A stretch of 64,000 nt of DNA from Maridesulfovibrio salexigens DSM 2638 (GTDB taxonomy: Bacteria; Desulfobacterota; Desulfovibrionia; Desulfovibrionales; Desulfovibrionaceae): contig NC_012881.1 in assembly GCF_000023445.1 (NCBI RefSeq), forward strand, positions 935,501 through 999,500, in the 5' to 3' direction. Positions 43,281-53,069 of this stretch are shown in pieces. Positions within the stretch are counted from its first letter, which is position 1. The number at the start of each line of letters is the position of its first letter. The position numbers and the translations under genes were made by a program. Under the pieces are notes generated by a model. The model did no database searches and was not told where the DNA came from. It saw nothing but the letters and a program-made list of their open reading frames with translations.

Positions 43281-43593
43281 AATATTGGACTTGTCTTGAA
43301 GGGTTTTATTTTTAATTATGCATATTGTATGCCATTGTATGAGTCCGCGCTTTGAGAAAACATTGAATACGATTCGATTAGCATACATTGAAAAAAATGC
43401 ATAAATCAGTGCCGAAATGTAAATCTTTTGGTTGGTCCTAATACTACAAAAAGAGTGTTCAATAGTAACGTAAATCTCCCAACGCTAGCAATAGGTGTAA
43501 TGGTTTTATTGATTAATATGCCACTCAAGTGATGTTCAAGTTAAACTTTTTGTCCATATAATATGGGGTGGTGTGGTTATTGAAAATATGAAC
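43281..43593. other. Intergenic region within the glycan cluster
   Basis: A 313-base AT-rich gap between two minus-strand genes. A weak TTGAAC/TATTAA pair occurs near 43530-43555 on the minus strand and could start the HldE-like transcript. I see no RNA gene, repeat or convincing frame. Confidence 0.4.
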
Positions 43594-45054
43594 TTAATAC
43601 GAAAGTACTTTTTTTAATGCTTTTTTTAAATATTCAGGATTTGAAGTTGTGTGAGTTTCCGTAGGTATGCGCTTTTCTCTTAAAGAAACATTAATATTGT
43701 TAAGTATTTCGTCTTTTGTTTTTGCTATCCTGAATACTCCTTGCTGTACCTCTTCTTTGTAGTAAATCTCTGATGCTATTTGAGAAATTAATGTGCATTT
43801 TACCCCAAAGCTGGATAATGCTTCCTGTGGACATGTTGATAGCTCTGTAACTATGTGTTTGGAGTGTGTAAGAACCAGTTCAATTGAAATTCTAGAGCAT
43901 ATGTCATGCTCTATCTTTTCCGGATAATCATCAATAAACCATGGAATGTACTCTTCCGTTGTAAGCAATGGGTGCTTTCGCATTAGCCAGATCCAGTTCT
44001 TTGGAGATTCTGAAATAGCTTTTTCCAGCTCCTTGAGAATTTTCTTGTCCCCCAATAGGGGAAGGCATACACAGATAACTTCTTTCCCTTGTATCTTTTC
44101 ATTAAATCTAGCCACGAGATTGTCGTCTTCCGGTAGTGTTCCCTTGTGCCAGGCTATGTGTGTGGGTTTTCCACCGATCAGCGACTGATGGTAAGTCTGT
44201 GCTGCAAATTCATTTTCTAAATTTTTCTGATAAGATTCTCCCCAGGTAAAAAACCATTTAGGTATAGTCTTGTATCCTGAGGGGGGCATGTACCCAAAAT
44301 TATAGCCTAAATGAGGGTGTGATTGGATTCCGTGCTGGTAATCAATGCACGGGATATTCAATTTATCACAGGCCAGAGCTATCCCTAGGTTAAGAGGGCA
44401 ATAGTAGCATATAAGTATGACCATGCAGGGTTCAATTGTCTCCAGATATTTCAAATAAAGTTCATAGTGTGATTGTATTGTATAGTGTGTTTTCCATATA
44501 TTTGTGAGGTGTAGTGCAGGGTGTTTGTGCTGGAGGCAAAGATTTGCGTAATCTTGATAGCTTTCAGGTTGTTGTAGTTGGTTGACGTTAATCAGCTCTT
44601 GTTCTGAAACTTGATGTGGAATTTCAATTGTAGGATTATATGTATCGGTTTTTTCGGGAAAAGTACCATGAATTATTTTTAAGGGGGAAAGACCAATTTC
44701 TGAAGCAATGTCTGCAATAGGGTCTAAATATGGGTCATATTTTCCGTTCTGGGTCTGTAAGGTATATAGTTTAGGCAGTCCGATTAAAAGACACGCTCCT
44801 TTTTTGATCCGAGTAAGTCCGCGTAGCAGGGGAGGACTTGTGGCAAGTTTTTCTTTATGGAAGAATGAGTTGTTTGTCAGATTGTTTTCAATATAGCGAG
44901 AGGTTTGGCCTATTTTGAAGTCATACATGTAGCACTGTCGGACTGCCGGCCACATATTAAGCCCTGAATCATCGTTGAAGGAATCTATTATATCTGAAGC
45001 ATTACGTTCCAGATTTAGAAATGATTCCTTTATTTCTTTATTGAATTGACTCAT
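43594..45054 (-). CDS. Putative surface-polysaccharide glycosyltransferase
   Basis: A 486-residue soluble protein. The central element CIDYQHGIQSHPHLGY near residue 245 and the later RKHPLLTTEEY and VTELSTCPQEALSSFG resemble GT-B-like capsule and surface-glycan transferases, in which a His-Gly motif and an E-x7-E/S-type nucleotide site occur. I could not assign a named family. It is the first gene of the glycan cluster and is AT-rich. The substrate is unknown. Confidence 0.65.
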   Translation of the reverse strand: MSQFNKEIKESFLNLERNASDIIDSFNDDSGLNMWPAVRQCYMYDFKIGQTSRYIENNLTNNSFFHKEKLATSPPLLRGLTRIKKGACLLIGLPKLYTLQTQNGKYDPYLDPIADIASEIGLSPLKIIHGTFPEKTDTYNPTIEIPHQVSEQELINVNQLQQPESYQDYANLCLQHKHPALHLTNIWKTHYTIQSHYELYLKYLETIEPCMVILICYYCPLNLGIALACDKLNIPCIDYQHGIQSHPHLGYNFGYMPPSGYKTIPKWFFTWGESYQKNLENEFAAQTYHQSLIGGKPTHIAWHKGTLPEDDNLVARFNEKIQGKEVICVCLPLLGDKKILKELEKAISESPKNWIWLMRKHPLLTTEEYIPWFIDDYPEKIEHDICSRISIELVLTHSKHIVTELSTCPQEALSSFGVKCTLISQIASEIYYKEEVQQGVFRIAKTKDEILNNINVSLREKRIPTETHTTSNPEYLKKALKKVLSY

Positions 45055-45419
45055 CTATTTTTTTGCTCTTTATCTGAAGTTGTGTTTAGCTTTTATAAAT
45101 ATTTAAACCGGACACATAAGGAGTTATAGGGTTCTACTAAAATGTCTTTTGATCATACTGTTTGGGTGTCACTGTTCAAAGTCAAAATGTAGACACCCAT
45201 TAGGGTGGATCGTATGGGGCAGTTTTCTTTTAAGTTTAATCTATAGACGTTTGCTAGTCATGACAAGATCTGGTGTTGTATGAACTGAGCATAAAATGTG
45301 CCAAGGAAATTGACGGCATCCGAGTCACTTGCAGCTTGATCATAAATTTATTCTTAATGTATAATCAGGTGCGTGCGCTTATTTGACCTCTGAGATTCTC
45401 CATATAAAAAGGATAAATC
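45055..45419. other. Divergent intergenic region with inverted repeat
   Basis: This 365-base gap separates the glycan cluster (minus) from the lipoprotein genes (plus). It contains an eight-base inverted repeat TGGGTGTC/GACACCCA (45163-45199) with a 21-base loop, which resembles an insertion-sequence end, and the plus-strand promoter at 45336-45365. No transposase remnant was found. Confidence 0.45.
45336..45365 (+). promoter_or_regulatory. Sigma-70-type promoter for the LPP20-like gene
   Basis: TTGATC (45336-45341) and a perfect TATAAT (45360-45365) are 18 bases apart, about 55 bases before the start codon. Confidence 0.7.
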
Positions 45420-45869
45420 ATGAAACGCCTCCACTCATTTATTATAGCTTTGTTGCTGATTACGGCTCTTCCTGCCTGTAAAAAAAATACCGTTTCAACA
45501 ATCCCTGAGTTTAGCACTAGCTATATTGAGGTTTCCAATAAAAAGGAGGCGTTCGATAAAGGGTATTTTCAGGTCGTTGGACGTGGAAATGGAGAATCCA
45601 AGTCCATGGCACTGCTCGCCGCGCGTTCAGTGGCACAGGCGCGTTTGGTTGAGATTGTGGAAGGGATTGAAGTTGAACGAAATACACTTGTCAAAGAAGG
45701 CAAGGTTCAGGGAGATATCATCCAAACCAAGGCCAAGGGAGTTGTTAAGTTTTCTTCCCTTTGCGGGGAGCAGTATAATCCTGCTACCGGTAATGCTGAA
45801 GTCTGCTTGAGATTGCCTTTAAAAACAGGTGGGCTGGGCGATTTAGTTGAAGACCTGATCGTAAAGTAA
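45420..45869 (+). CDS. LPP20-like lipoprotein
   Basis: A 149-residue protein with a lipoprotein signal: basic start MKRLHS, hydrophobic core and lipobox LPAC with Cys at residue 20. The mature part has the LPP20-type pattern (VVGRGNGESKSMALLAARSV, AQARLVEIVEGI), a strand-helix unit seen in many outer-membrane-associated small lipoproteins. A second similar unit opens the next gene. It is probably anchored in the outer membrane. An AAAGGA site precedes the ATG. Confidence 0.83.
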   Translation: MKRLHSFIIALLLITALPACKKNTVSTIPEFSTSYIEVSNKKEAFDKGYFQVVGRGNGESKSMALLAARSVAQARLVEIVEGIEVERNTLVKEGKVQGDIIQTKAKGVVKFSSLCGEQYNPATGNAEVCLRLPLKTGGLGDLVEDLIVK

Positions 45870-45886
45870 TGTGTGAGGGGAAAAAA

Positions 45887-46777
45887 ATGAAAGAAACTAT
45901 GCAACTTTTCCTCCTTGGAATCATATGTTTTTGTCTGGCTCTTCCGTCTCTGGCTGGCGGGAGGCAGATCTCTAAGTCCTCAGTACTCATAGAATCAGAA
46001 GGCATGGCTTGTCTGGGCCTTGACCGTACCCGCACGCAAGTTCGTAAATTAGCCTTGGATGATGCCAGGAGGAGTGCCGCCGAACGGGTCAGTACCTATG
46101 TTTCGCGGGAGACTAGTGTCGATAAAGGTAAGGTCAGCAAAGACCTGATTGATGTGTATTCACGGGCTACAGTTAAAGTTATTGAGGAGCTTGAAAAAGG
46201 CTGGCTTCAGTCAAAAGACAAGAGCGGTTATCTTGACCAGTGTTATAAAATTAAGATCAAAGCCGAGATCATACCTGCTGAATCGAATGCGGAATCTCGC
46301 CTTCATCAGCAAGTCATCAACAATCCCCGCGCACCCTTAACTGTTGAACTCTGGACCGATAAGGATACCTACAAGCTCGGCGATTTTATGAAATTTTATT
46401 TTCGGGGCAATAAGCCTTTCTATGCCCACGCAGTATATGAAGATGCTGAAGGAAATCTTATCGAGGTGACCCCATCTAATCGCCCAGCTTACTACAGGGG
46501 TGGAGTTATTTATGAAATCCCCGGTCAGAATGATCGGTTTACACTCCAGATAACTCCACCGCTGGGTAAAGAGAAACTCATTCTCTATACCGCCACCAGT
46601 CCGATGGGAAGCTATCAGGGTAAAATGTCCGGAGATTTTTTGATTATTGATAATGATATTAACGATATTGGAATGAAAACCCGCGGGCTTGCAGTGCTCA
46701 AAGGCAGCAAGTCTATGAAGAAATCTGCGAAGGCTGAATTTGCAGAGGCTCAAGTTAATGTGCTGGTAGAGAAGTAA
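45887..46777 (+). CDS. Exported LPP20-like / DUF4384 protein
   Basis: A 296-residue protein. I start at ATG 45887 (MKETMQLFLLG) because GAGGGG lies just upstream and a normal signal peptide follows (cleavage near SLAGG). Residues about 40-130 resemble the LPP20-type unit (ALDDARRSAAERVSTYVSRE), and residues about 150-260 are a DUF4384 domain: LTVELWTDKDTYKLGDFMKF and VYEDAEGNLIEVTPS. DUF4384 domains are commonly found in envelope proteins and with caspase-like proteins, one of which is encoded at 58984. It lies 17 bases after the lipoprotein gene. Confidence 0.85.
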   Translation: MKETMQLFLLGIICFCLALPSLAGGRQISKSSVLIESEGMACLGLDRTRTQVRKLALDDARRSAAERVSTYVSRETSVDKGKVSKDLIDVYSRATVKVIEELEKGWLQSKDKSGYLDQCYKIKIKAEIIPAESNAESRLHQQVINNPRAPLTVELWTDKDTYKLGDFMKFYFRGNKPFYAHAVYEDAEGNLIEVTPSNRPAYYRGGVIYEIPGQNDRFTLQITPPLGKEKLILYTATSPMGSYQGKMSGDFLIIDNDINDIGMKTRGLAVLKGSKSMKKSAKAEFAEAQVNVLVEK

Positions 46778-47107
46778 TTGTGGGGTGTTTTTATAGTACC
46801 CCACCACAAAACCTTTAGCTATCTTATATCCCTTTCCTCTCCATACATCCCAAATTTTTGCTCTTTTCGAGCAGTATATTTCAGATAGTAAATATCGCTT
46901 GTAATGGTCTTTCGCGGCCCAGTGCATGATGGATTTGTATTCTTTTGCTTTATTCCCAACAGCAATATTGACTTACTGTCCCCGACAAAGTAAATATTCT
47001 TTAATTTTGTGTCGAATGTCGACATTAGTACATTGACTCCGATGGATACACGGAAACAATGTTGAAAAACACAGTTAAATCAGTCGATGAATAATAGTGG
47101 GGAATGT
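46778..47107. other. Intergenic region before the chemoreceptor
   Basis: A 330-base gap. A seven-base hairpin GTGGGGT/ACCCCAC (46780-46804) follows the DUF4384 stop but lacks a T tract. A minus-strand frame (46819-47025) looks like chance. A TTGACT near 47034 might be part of the receptor promoter. I see no sigma-28 element here. Confidence 0.4.
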
Positions 47108-49198
47108 ATGACTTTACGATCAAGAATGATAATTGCTTTTGGGGTGATCTCGTTACTTATAGCCGCCTTGGGACTTTTTGCAGCTGCCAAACTTGAAAGT
47201 GTCGGAGCTTTGACTGACTCGTTGTATAAACGTCCGTATGCTGTCAGCACTGCCATGTTGCGTATTGATGTCAACTTAATGCGTATTCAGAATGAAATGT
47301 CTCAGATTATAACTTCATACGATAAACTGAGAATCGCAAAGCACAGAAAAAATATCGACAATTTTAATGCCGAGATCATAAATGATTTTGAACTTGTTGC
47401 TGACCGCGCACCGGATGACAGAGATAAATTGTCTGTTCTTACCAAGCTGTATGACCGAATGAGTTCCTTGCAGCAGGATCTTATCAATACTCATGAGAAA
47501 GGGGCCTTGCGTAGTGTTATCAAGGCTGAAAGGGATAAAGAAGCCAAGTTGCATGGTGAGTTGGAAGCTGGAATGGAGAAGTTCATTGCTTCTGCGGAGA
47601 AAACTGCGGCATCTTTTAATGCAAATGCGGGTGAAAGCGTAGCGCAGACGGGTAATATACTGCGGGCGATGGTCGGCGTGGCATTTATCTTTTCCATTGT
47701 AATCGCACTTTGGATTTTGCGGTCTGTTCATCGCGCTCTCGGCAAAGATCCGGCAGAGCTTGAGCAGGTGGTAGGCAAAGTGGCTGAGGGCCATTTTGAT
47801 TTTGAAAGTGATGACAAGGCCTGCGGGGTGTATCTTAAGGTTCTCAGTCTTGTGGATTCTCTTAAAAATTTTCAAAAGGATACGGACGAGATCATCACTG
47901 CTATTGAAAAAGGTGAACTGGAACGTAAAGGGGATGCTTCTGGATATACCGGCGGGTTTGCCACAATGATCGAAGGGGTAAATACCTTGGTGACTCTTTA
48001 TTGTGCGCTGCTTAATTCCCTGCCTGTGGGCGTGCTGACCAGAGGACATGACCGTAAAATACTATTTTTGAACAAGGCAGGGGTGGATATTGCCGGGGTC
48101 AGCTCCTTTAAGGGTAAGCACTGTGATCAGGTTTTCGGGACCGAAGCATGCCGCCAAGGTAGATGCATTCCTGAACAATGTATGGATAGCAACAGCAAGC
48201 AGAATTTTGAGACAACCGCGAAGACTTCTACCGGAACTTACGAAATCAGCAGCTCCGCATCGGCTATTGTGAACCGGGAAGGAAAAACTGTCGGTGCTCT
48301 GGAAATTCTTATCGATCAGACTGAGATTAAAGCTGTACAGAACAGGATTGTGGAAGTTGCCAATGCTGCAGATCGTATTTCAACCCGCCTTGCCACATCT
48401 TCAGAGGAGCTTGCAGCCCAGATTGAACAGGTCGGCAGGGGGGCTGATATTCAGCAACAGCGTGTAAGCGAGACCGCCACAGCCATTGAGGAAATGAATG
48501 CAACTGTTCTTGAGGTTGCCCGAAATGCTGCCGACGCTACAATGCAGTCGGAACAGGCTGCGGACAAAGCACGGGACGGTGCCGGACTGGTAGGTGAGGT
48601 CGTTACCTCTATTAATCAGGTTAACGGCATTGCCGGTGAATTGCAGGGTAACATGCTTGAGCTTGGCAAGCAGGCTGACTCCATCGGCGGGATAATGACA
48701 GTTATCCTTGATATTGCAGACCAGACGAACCTGCTGGCTCTTAATGCCGCAATCGAAGCTGCCCGTGCTGGTGAGGCCGGACGCGGATTTGCTGTTGTTG
48801 CTGATGAGGTTCGCAAACTTGCGGAAAAGACTATGACTGCGACCAGCGAAGTAGGCGATAGCATCAAGGCAATTCAGAAATCGTCAGAAATTAACATAAG
48901 GCAGGTTGAGTCAGCTGTTGAACAGGTTTCCGCTGCAACAACTCAGGCCAATGAGTCCGGCATAGTTCTGGCCGACATTGTAAATGTTTCCAGCGAAAGC
49001 TCCGCACTGATCAGCAGTATTGCGGCAGCTGCGGAAGAACAGTCCGCCACCTCTGAACAGATTAATTCAGCAGTAGAAGAGGTCAACCGGATCGTGAACG
49101 AAACTTCAGCCGGAATGATTGAGTCTTCCCGTGCTGTGCAGGAACTTAATGCTCTTGCGCAGGACCTGCGGGGAATGCTCGAAAGATTGAATGCATAA
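47108..49198 (+). CDS. Methyl-accepting chemotaxis protein
   Basis: A 696-residue chemoreceptor. I use ATG 47108 ([12 protein letters not shown]), which has GGGGA upstream. A first membrane segment (residues 6-27) and a second near 185-205 flank a helical periplasmic sensor. A HAMP region follows, then a PAS-like domain near 300-410 containing the Cys-rich loop [16 protein letters not shown], possibly for a metal or haem. The signalling tip is [20 protein letters not shown]. There are no nearby che genes, and a strong terminator follows. Confidence 0.95.
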   Translation: MTLRSRMIIAFGVISLLIAALGLFAAAKLESVGALTDSLYKRPYAVSTAMLRIDVNLMRIQNEMSQIITSYDKLRIAKHRKNIDNFNAEIINDFELVADRAPDDRDKLSVLTKLYDRMSSLQQDLINTHEKGALRSVIKAERDKEAKLHGELEAGMEKFIASAEKTAASFNANAGESVAQTGNILRAMVGVAFIFSIVIALWILRSVHRALGKDPAELEQVVGKVAEGHFDFESDDKACGVYLKVLSLVDSLKNFQKDTDEIITAIEKGELERKGDASGYTGGFATMIEGVNTLVTLYCALLNSLPVGVLTRGHDRKILFLNKAGVDIAGVSSFKGKHCDQVFGTEACRQGRCIPEQCMDSNSKQNFETTAKTSTGTYEISSSASAIVNREGKTVGALEILIDQTEIKAVQNRIVEVANAADRISTRLATSSEELAAQIEQVGRGADIQQQRVSETATAIEEMNATVLEVARNAADATMQSEQAADKARDGAGLVGEVVTSINQVNGIAGELQGNMLELGKQADSIGGIMTVILDIADQTNLLALNAAIEAARAGEAGRGFAVVADEVRKLAEKTMTATSEVGDSIKAIQKSSEINIRQVESAVEQVSAATTQANESGIVLADIVNVSSESSALISSIAAAAEEQSATSEQINSAVEEVNRIVNETSAGMIESSRAVQELNALAQDLRGMLERLNA

Positions 49199-49202
49199 CA
49201 AA

Positions 49203-49241
49203 AAAGGGACGGTATCTTTTTGATGCCGTCCCTTTGTTTTT
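49203..49241 (+). terminator. Rho-independent terminator of the chemoreceptor gene
   Basis: A stem of about 14 pairs (AAAGGGACGGTATC with GATGCCGTCCCTTT, one G-T pair) is followed by GTTTTTAG, a few bases after the stop. Confidence 0.93.
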
Positions 49242-49274
49242 AGTTAGACTATCTTTCCTTTCGATTTGCCGTAC

Positions 49275-49865
49275 TCAGCAAACCTCGTCAGAATTTCCCA
49301 GTTTAATTACTATATCAGTCAGTTTGTCTGCAAAGACTTCATCCATCGTTCCATGACCGATCAGCAGTCGGTACCACATAGACCCAAATATCAGATCCAC
49401 AAGCATATCCAAGTCCTGTGTTGAAGAAATATCATTTGCATCAACAGCCTGTCGGAGGATGGATTTCAGGATTTCCTGACGTTTTGCCACAAAATTTTCC
49501 CTGAATCTGTCTCTGAATGACTCATCCTGCTGCGCTAAGGACATCAGGTAACGAAGGTTACTTCCATCCCCTTCATTAATCGATTTCATGGAGCTTCGAA
49601 GAAATTGGCGCAGGGTTGTATTTAAGGATTCATAGGGCGGAACAGGTATTTTAACATCCGCCTGATTGAGAACCGCTTCAAGCACAATGTCGGCCAGTGA
49701 AGGCCACCAGCGGTATATTGTAGGTTTGCCGACCCCGGCTTTTTGGGCGATTGCTTCGATGGTAAGTTTTTTTCCACCACTTTCAGTTAGCAACTCATAG
49801 GTTGAGTTTAATACGGCCTGTTTAGCCTTTTCACTTCTGGGCCGTCCGGCTTTAGTCTTAGTCAT
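49275..49865 (-). CDS. TetR/AcrR family regulator
   Basis: A 196-residue regulator starting at ATG 49865 (MTKTKAGRPRSEKAK) with AAGGTG upstream. The helix-turn-helix is TIEAIAQKAGVGKPTIYRWW, a highly typical TetR motif. The C-terminal domain resembles the TetR_C_7/AefR-like group. It diverges from the EFR1 gene; a 31-base palindrome in the shared 136-base gap is the likely operator, so it probably represses itself and the EFR1 gene. Confidence 0.93.
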   Translation of the reverse strand: MTKTKAGRPRSEKAKQAVLNSTYELLTESGGKKLTIEAIAQKAGVGKPTIYRWWPSLADIVLEAVLNQADVKIPVPPYESLNTTLRQFLRSSMKSINEGDGSNLRYLMSLAQQDESFRDRFRENFVAKRQEILKSILRQAVDANDISSTQDLDMLVDLIFGSMWYRLLIGHGTMDEVFADKLTDIVIKLGNSDEVC

Positions 49866-49925
49866 GTTTTTCACCTTGTTTTAGCTGATGCTGTTTTGTG
49901 CCACGCTTAGGGGATATTGACAAGT

Positions 49926-49956
49926 TTATTTTCGTTACGTAACGTAACGAAAATAA
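49926..49956. promoter_or_regulatory. 31-base palindromic operator between tetR and EFR1 gene
   Basis: Fifteen-base arms TTATTTTCGTTACGT and its exact complement flank a single central A (49941). The core GTTACGTAAC is typical of TetR-family operators. It is centred between the divergent regulator and EFR1 genes and overlaps where both promoters should lie. Confidence 0.88.
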
Positions 49957-50001
49957 GTGGTGGTTAAAATCGAATAAGCAGATAAATAACGGAGCGATTG
50001 A

Positions 50002-50802
50002 ATGGATATTAAATCTTTAAAGTTAGTATGCTTTTCCCCTACAGGGACAACGGAGCAAGTGGTGCGGGCTGTTGCGCGGGGGATTGATATTAACGATGTT
50101 GAGTTGATTGATGTAACCAAGCCGGAAGCAAGATCTCATTCGCTGAAATTCACAGAAGGTGAATTGATTGTGGTCGGTGTGCCGGTTTATATGGGCAGGG
50201 TTCCGGGACTGTTGCAGGAATGGTTCGGGAAAATTCAGGCTGAAGGGAGTCCGGCGGTCGGTGTGGTTGTTTATGGAAACCGTGTTTATGACGATGCTAT
50301 GCTGGAGTTGAAAGATATGCTGAAAAGGCAGGGGGCTGTGCCTATCGCTTGTGCGGCATATATCGGTGAGCATTCTTTCTCAAATTCTGAAATTCCTACA
50401 GCACATGGCCGTCCTGATAACAACGACTTAAGCCATGCCGAAATGTTCGGTTTTAAGGTTCGGGAAAAACTTGATTCAATTACTGACCTTGCAGAATCCT
50501 GCGTGAATAATATCCCAGGAGAATATCCTTACCGTGGCAGCACAGAGTTATGGGATGTGGACTTCATTGCCGTCGATGAGTCCTGTGTTCAGTGCGGATT
50601 GTGTGCTGAAATCTGTCCCACAGGTGCTATCGATGCTGAGGACAGTTCGGTCATAGATACAGTCAAATGCATCACCTGCTGTGCCTGCCTCAAGAAATGT
50701 CCGAATCAGGCGCGGGCAATGAAAGACGGTCCGGTGAAAGATGCGCGGGTGAGGTTGAATAGGCTTTTTGCTGAACCTAAGGAGCCGGAGTTTTATTTGT
50801 AA
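50002..50802 (+). CDS. EFR1-type flavodoxin/ferredoxin fusion
   Basis: A 266-residue cytoplasmic electron-transfer protein. The N-terminal flavodoxin-like domain has SPTGTTEQVV (phosphate loop near residue 12) and VPVYMGRVPGLL. The C-terminal region has two [4Fe-4S] motifs: CVQCGLCAEICP and CITCCACLKKCP. This fits the EFR1 family. The divergent TetR gene and palindrome suggest induction by an unknown ligand. A hairpin follows the gene. Confidence 0.93.
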   Translation: MDIKSLKLVCFSPTGTTEQVVRAVARGIDINDVELIDVTKPEARSHSLKFTEGELIVVGVPVYMGRVPGLLQEWFGKIQAEGSPAVGVVVYGNRVYDDAMLELKDMLKRQGAVPIACAAYIGEHSFSNSEIPTAHGRPDNNDLSHAEMFGFKVREKLDSITDLAESCVNNIPGEYPYRGSTELWDVDFIAVDESCVQCGLCAEICPTGAIDAEDSSVIDTVKCITCCACLKKCPNQARAMKDGPVKDARVRLNRLFAEPKEPEFYL

Positions 50803-50829
50803 ATATATGCAGGTCATACAAAGAAAGTA

Positions 50830-50862
50830 ACAGGCGTGATTCTTATTGGGATTCACGCCTGT
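50830..50862 (+). terminator. Hairpin after the EFR1 gene
   Basis: Ten-base arms ACAGGCGTGA/TCACGCCTGT are followed by CTTGTGTT, a poor T tract, 27 bases past the stop. It could be a weak terminator. Confidence 0.55.
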
Positions 50863-50969
50863 CTTGTGTTCAGCACTGGATTAAGCATGCCTTCTGAGAT
50901 AGTATGAATTCACTGACAACGTTTTGAAATTTCCATCCAATATTTTCATATCATCCCAAGGTTAAAGCT

Positions 50970-52973
50970 ATGCCGATATATAAATCCATTTGTCCTTACG
51001 ACTGTCCCACCACTTGCGGCCTTCTTGTAGAGAGCGATGGAACCAGAATTACCAAAGTAAAGGGTGACCCCGATGATCCAATCTGCAGCGGACTGATCTG
51101 CCGCAAGATGCAGCGTTACGAAAAATCTATTCATTCCACGGACAGAATTTTAACTCCCCTTAAGCGGACCGGACAGAAAGGTGAGGGTAAATTTGAACCC
51201 ATCTCATGGGATGAGGCTGTGGAAACCATTACCGGAAAATGGAAGCAGTCTTTGGATGAGTACGGACCTGATTCAATCCTCCCTTTTTACTATTCCGGTG
51301 TCATGAGCCTTATCCAACGCAATTGCGGTGATGCCTTGTTCAATAAAATGGGATCCTGCCAATTGATCAAGACTCTTTGTTCTTCGGCTAAGGGTGCCGG
51401 ATATCAATCCGTGCTTGGCGGCACCGGAGGGCTTGATCCCCGCGAACTGGTCGACAGCGATATGTATATTGTCTGGGGCAGCAACATGAAGGCTACCCGT
51501 TTGCAGAGCATGCCTGATCTCCTCAAAGGGCGTAAGCAGGGCAAGCGTGTCGTACTTATCGAATCATTTGCCGGGGAAATGGCCCAGTATGCCGATCAGG
51601 TTGTGCTGGTGAAACCCGGTACCGATGGAGCATTGGCCCTCGGTATGATGCATGTGCTGGTCAAGGAAGGTCTTGAAGATTCTGAATTTTTGCAAAATGA
51701 AGCTATTGGTTATGCTGAATTCAAGGATACTCTTGATGAGTACAGTCCGGAATGGGCTGAGTCCGTATGCGGTGTTTCAGCGCAGCTGATTGTTGAACTT
51801 GCACGGGAATACGCCGCTGCAAAAGCCCCGGCAATCATCCTTGGAAGCGGAAATTCCCGCTATGGGAATGGTGGCATGACTGTTCGGTTGATAACAATTC
51901 TTTCCACTTTTTCTGGAGCATGGCAGCATCCGGGTGGAGGTCTTTGCGGCTGTAACCCCGGAATGAGGGAGTGCATTGATAGTACCCGCATTACGCGGCC
52001 TGATCTGCGTGAGCGGGTAGGGCGAAAGGTTAACATCAACCAGCTTGCCATGGCCCTGAAAGGCGAAGAAGGACAGATTCCTATTCGCTGTCTGCATATT
52101 TACGGCAGTAATCCGGTAGGTTCGGTTTCCAACCAGCTCGGCATTGAGCAGGGACTTGCTGATCCTGATCTTTTCACCGTGGTCCACGAACGGTTTATGA
52201 CTGATACAGCGCGCTATGCTGACATTATCCTTCCTGCCACATTCTCTGTGGAACAGTCCGATTGTTACAGTGCTTATGGCTATTGTTCCTTTGGAGCTGC
52301 TTATAAAATTATCCCCGCTGCCGGTGAATGTAAGAGCAATTGGGATATTTTTTGTCTCCTCGCGAAAGGCATGGGCTATACTGACAGCCATTTTCAGCGT
52401 TCTGAAGATGATTTGGTGGCGGAACTTCTCGATAATCCCATGGCTGGATTGCAGGACATTACTTCTAAGCAGCGTGAGATATTAAAAACCGGGGGCATGA
52501 TTTCACTGCCTTATGCCGACCATACAAGCTGGAAGACTCCTTCCGGAAAAATAGAAATCATTAATAACACATTGAAAGATCCAGTCCCTCACTATCAGGA
52601 GTGTCATGGCGGCCCTTATCCTTTGCGCTTGATTGCGGTGCCAAGTTCCGAAACTCTTAATTCCGTATTTCTTGAGCGGGAGGAGTTGGTGCAAAGTCGG
52701 GGAGCTATGTTTCTCGAAATACATCCTGATGATGCTGAGGCCCGTTCCATAGCAGACGGTGACAGTATTGTTGCCTATAATGATTTGGGAGAGGTTGCTT
52801 TTACCGCCCGGGTTACTCCTTTGATTGCCAAGGGAGCGGTGGCTGCGGCTGGAATTTTCATGCGCAGGCAATCGGGGAACGGGAATTTGGTAAATACCCT
52901 GCATCACGAAAGACTTTCCGACATGGGAGAAGCCACAACACTAAATGATAATACCGTTGAGGTCCGGATTTAA
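50970..52973 (+). CDS. Molybdopterin-dependent oxidoreductase (DMSO reductase superfamily)
   Basis: A 667-residue cytoplasmic enzyme with no twin-arginine signal. The N-terminal [4Fe-4S] ligands are C8, C12, C16 (CPYDCPTTC) and C44. It continues with PISWDEAVETI, YYSGVMSL, and the molybdopterin-binding regions YIVWGSNMKATR and LHIYGSNPVGSV, then the C-terminal cap domain (LEIHPDDAEARSIADGD). The position of a possible metal ligand (TLCSSA, C137) is only a guess. No partner subunits are adjacent. It would use the cofactor made by the genes at 1-5 kb. Substrate unknown. Confidence 0.92.
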   Translation: MPIYKSICPYDCPTTCGLLVESDGTRITKVKGDPDDPICSGLICRKMQRYEKSIHSTDRILTPLKRTGQKGEGKFEPISWDEAVETITGKWKQSLDEYGPDSILPFYYSGVMSLIQRNCGDALFNKMGSCQLIKTLCSSAKGAGYQSVLGGTGGLDPRELVDSDMYIVWGSNMKATRLQSMPDLLKGRKQGKRVVLIESFAGEMAQYADQVVLVKPGTDGALALGMMHVLVKEGLEDSEFLQNEAIGYAEFKDTLDEYSPEWAESVCGVSAQLIVELAREYAAAKAPAIILGSGNSRYGNGGMTVRLITILSTFSGAWQHPGGGLCGCNPGMRECIDSTRITRPDLRERVGRKVNINQLAMALKGEEGQIPIRCLHIYGSNPVGSVSNQLGIEQGLADPDLFTVVHERFMTDTARYADIILPATFSVEQSDCYSAYGYCSFGAAYKIIPAAGECKSNWDIFCLLAKGMGYTDSHFQRSEDDLVAELLDNPMAGLQDITSKQREILKTGGMISLPYADHTSWKTPSGKIEIINNTLKDPVPHYQECHGGPYPLRLIAVPSSETLNSVFLEREELVQSRGAMFLEIHPDDAEARSIADGDSIVAYNDLGEVAFTARVTPLIAKGAVAAAGIFMRRQSGNGNLVNTLHHERLSDMGEATTLNDNTVEVRI

Positions 52974-53069
52974 TCCGTAGTTTCAAGTTATTTTATATTA
53001 AGGTTTACCTGACTGAGCCAATATATTATTTTAATATAACCTCAAATCCCCTTTGGACTGGAGGTTCAT

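Noticed and set aside
46819-47025. A 68-codon minus-strand frame before the chemoreceptor
   Set aside because: No ribosome-binding site and no coherent protein features; probably chance in an AT-rich gap.
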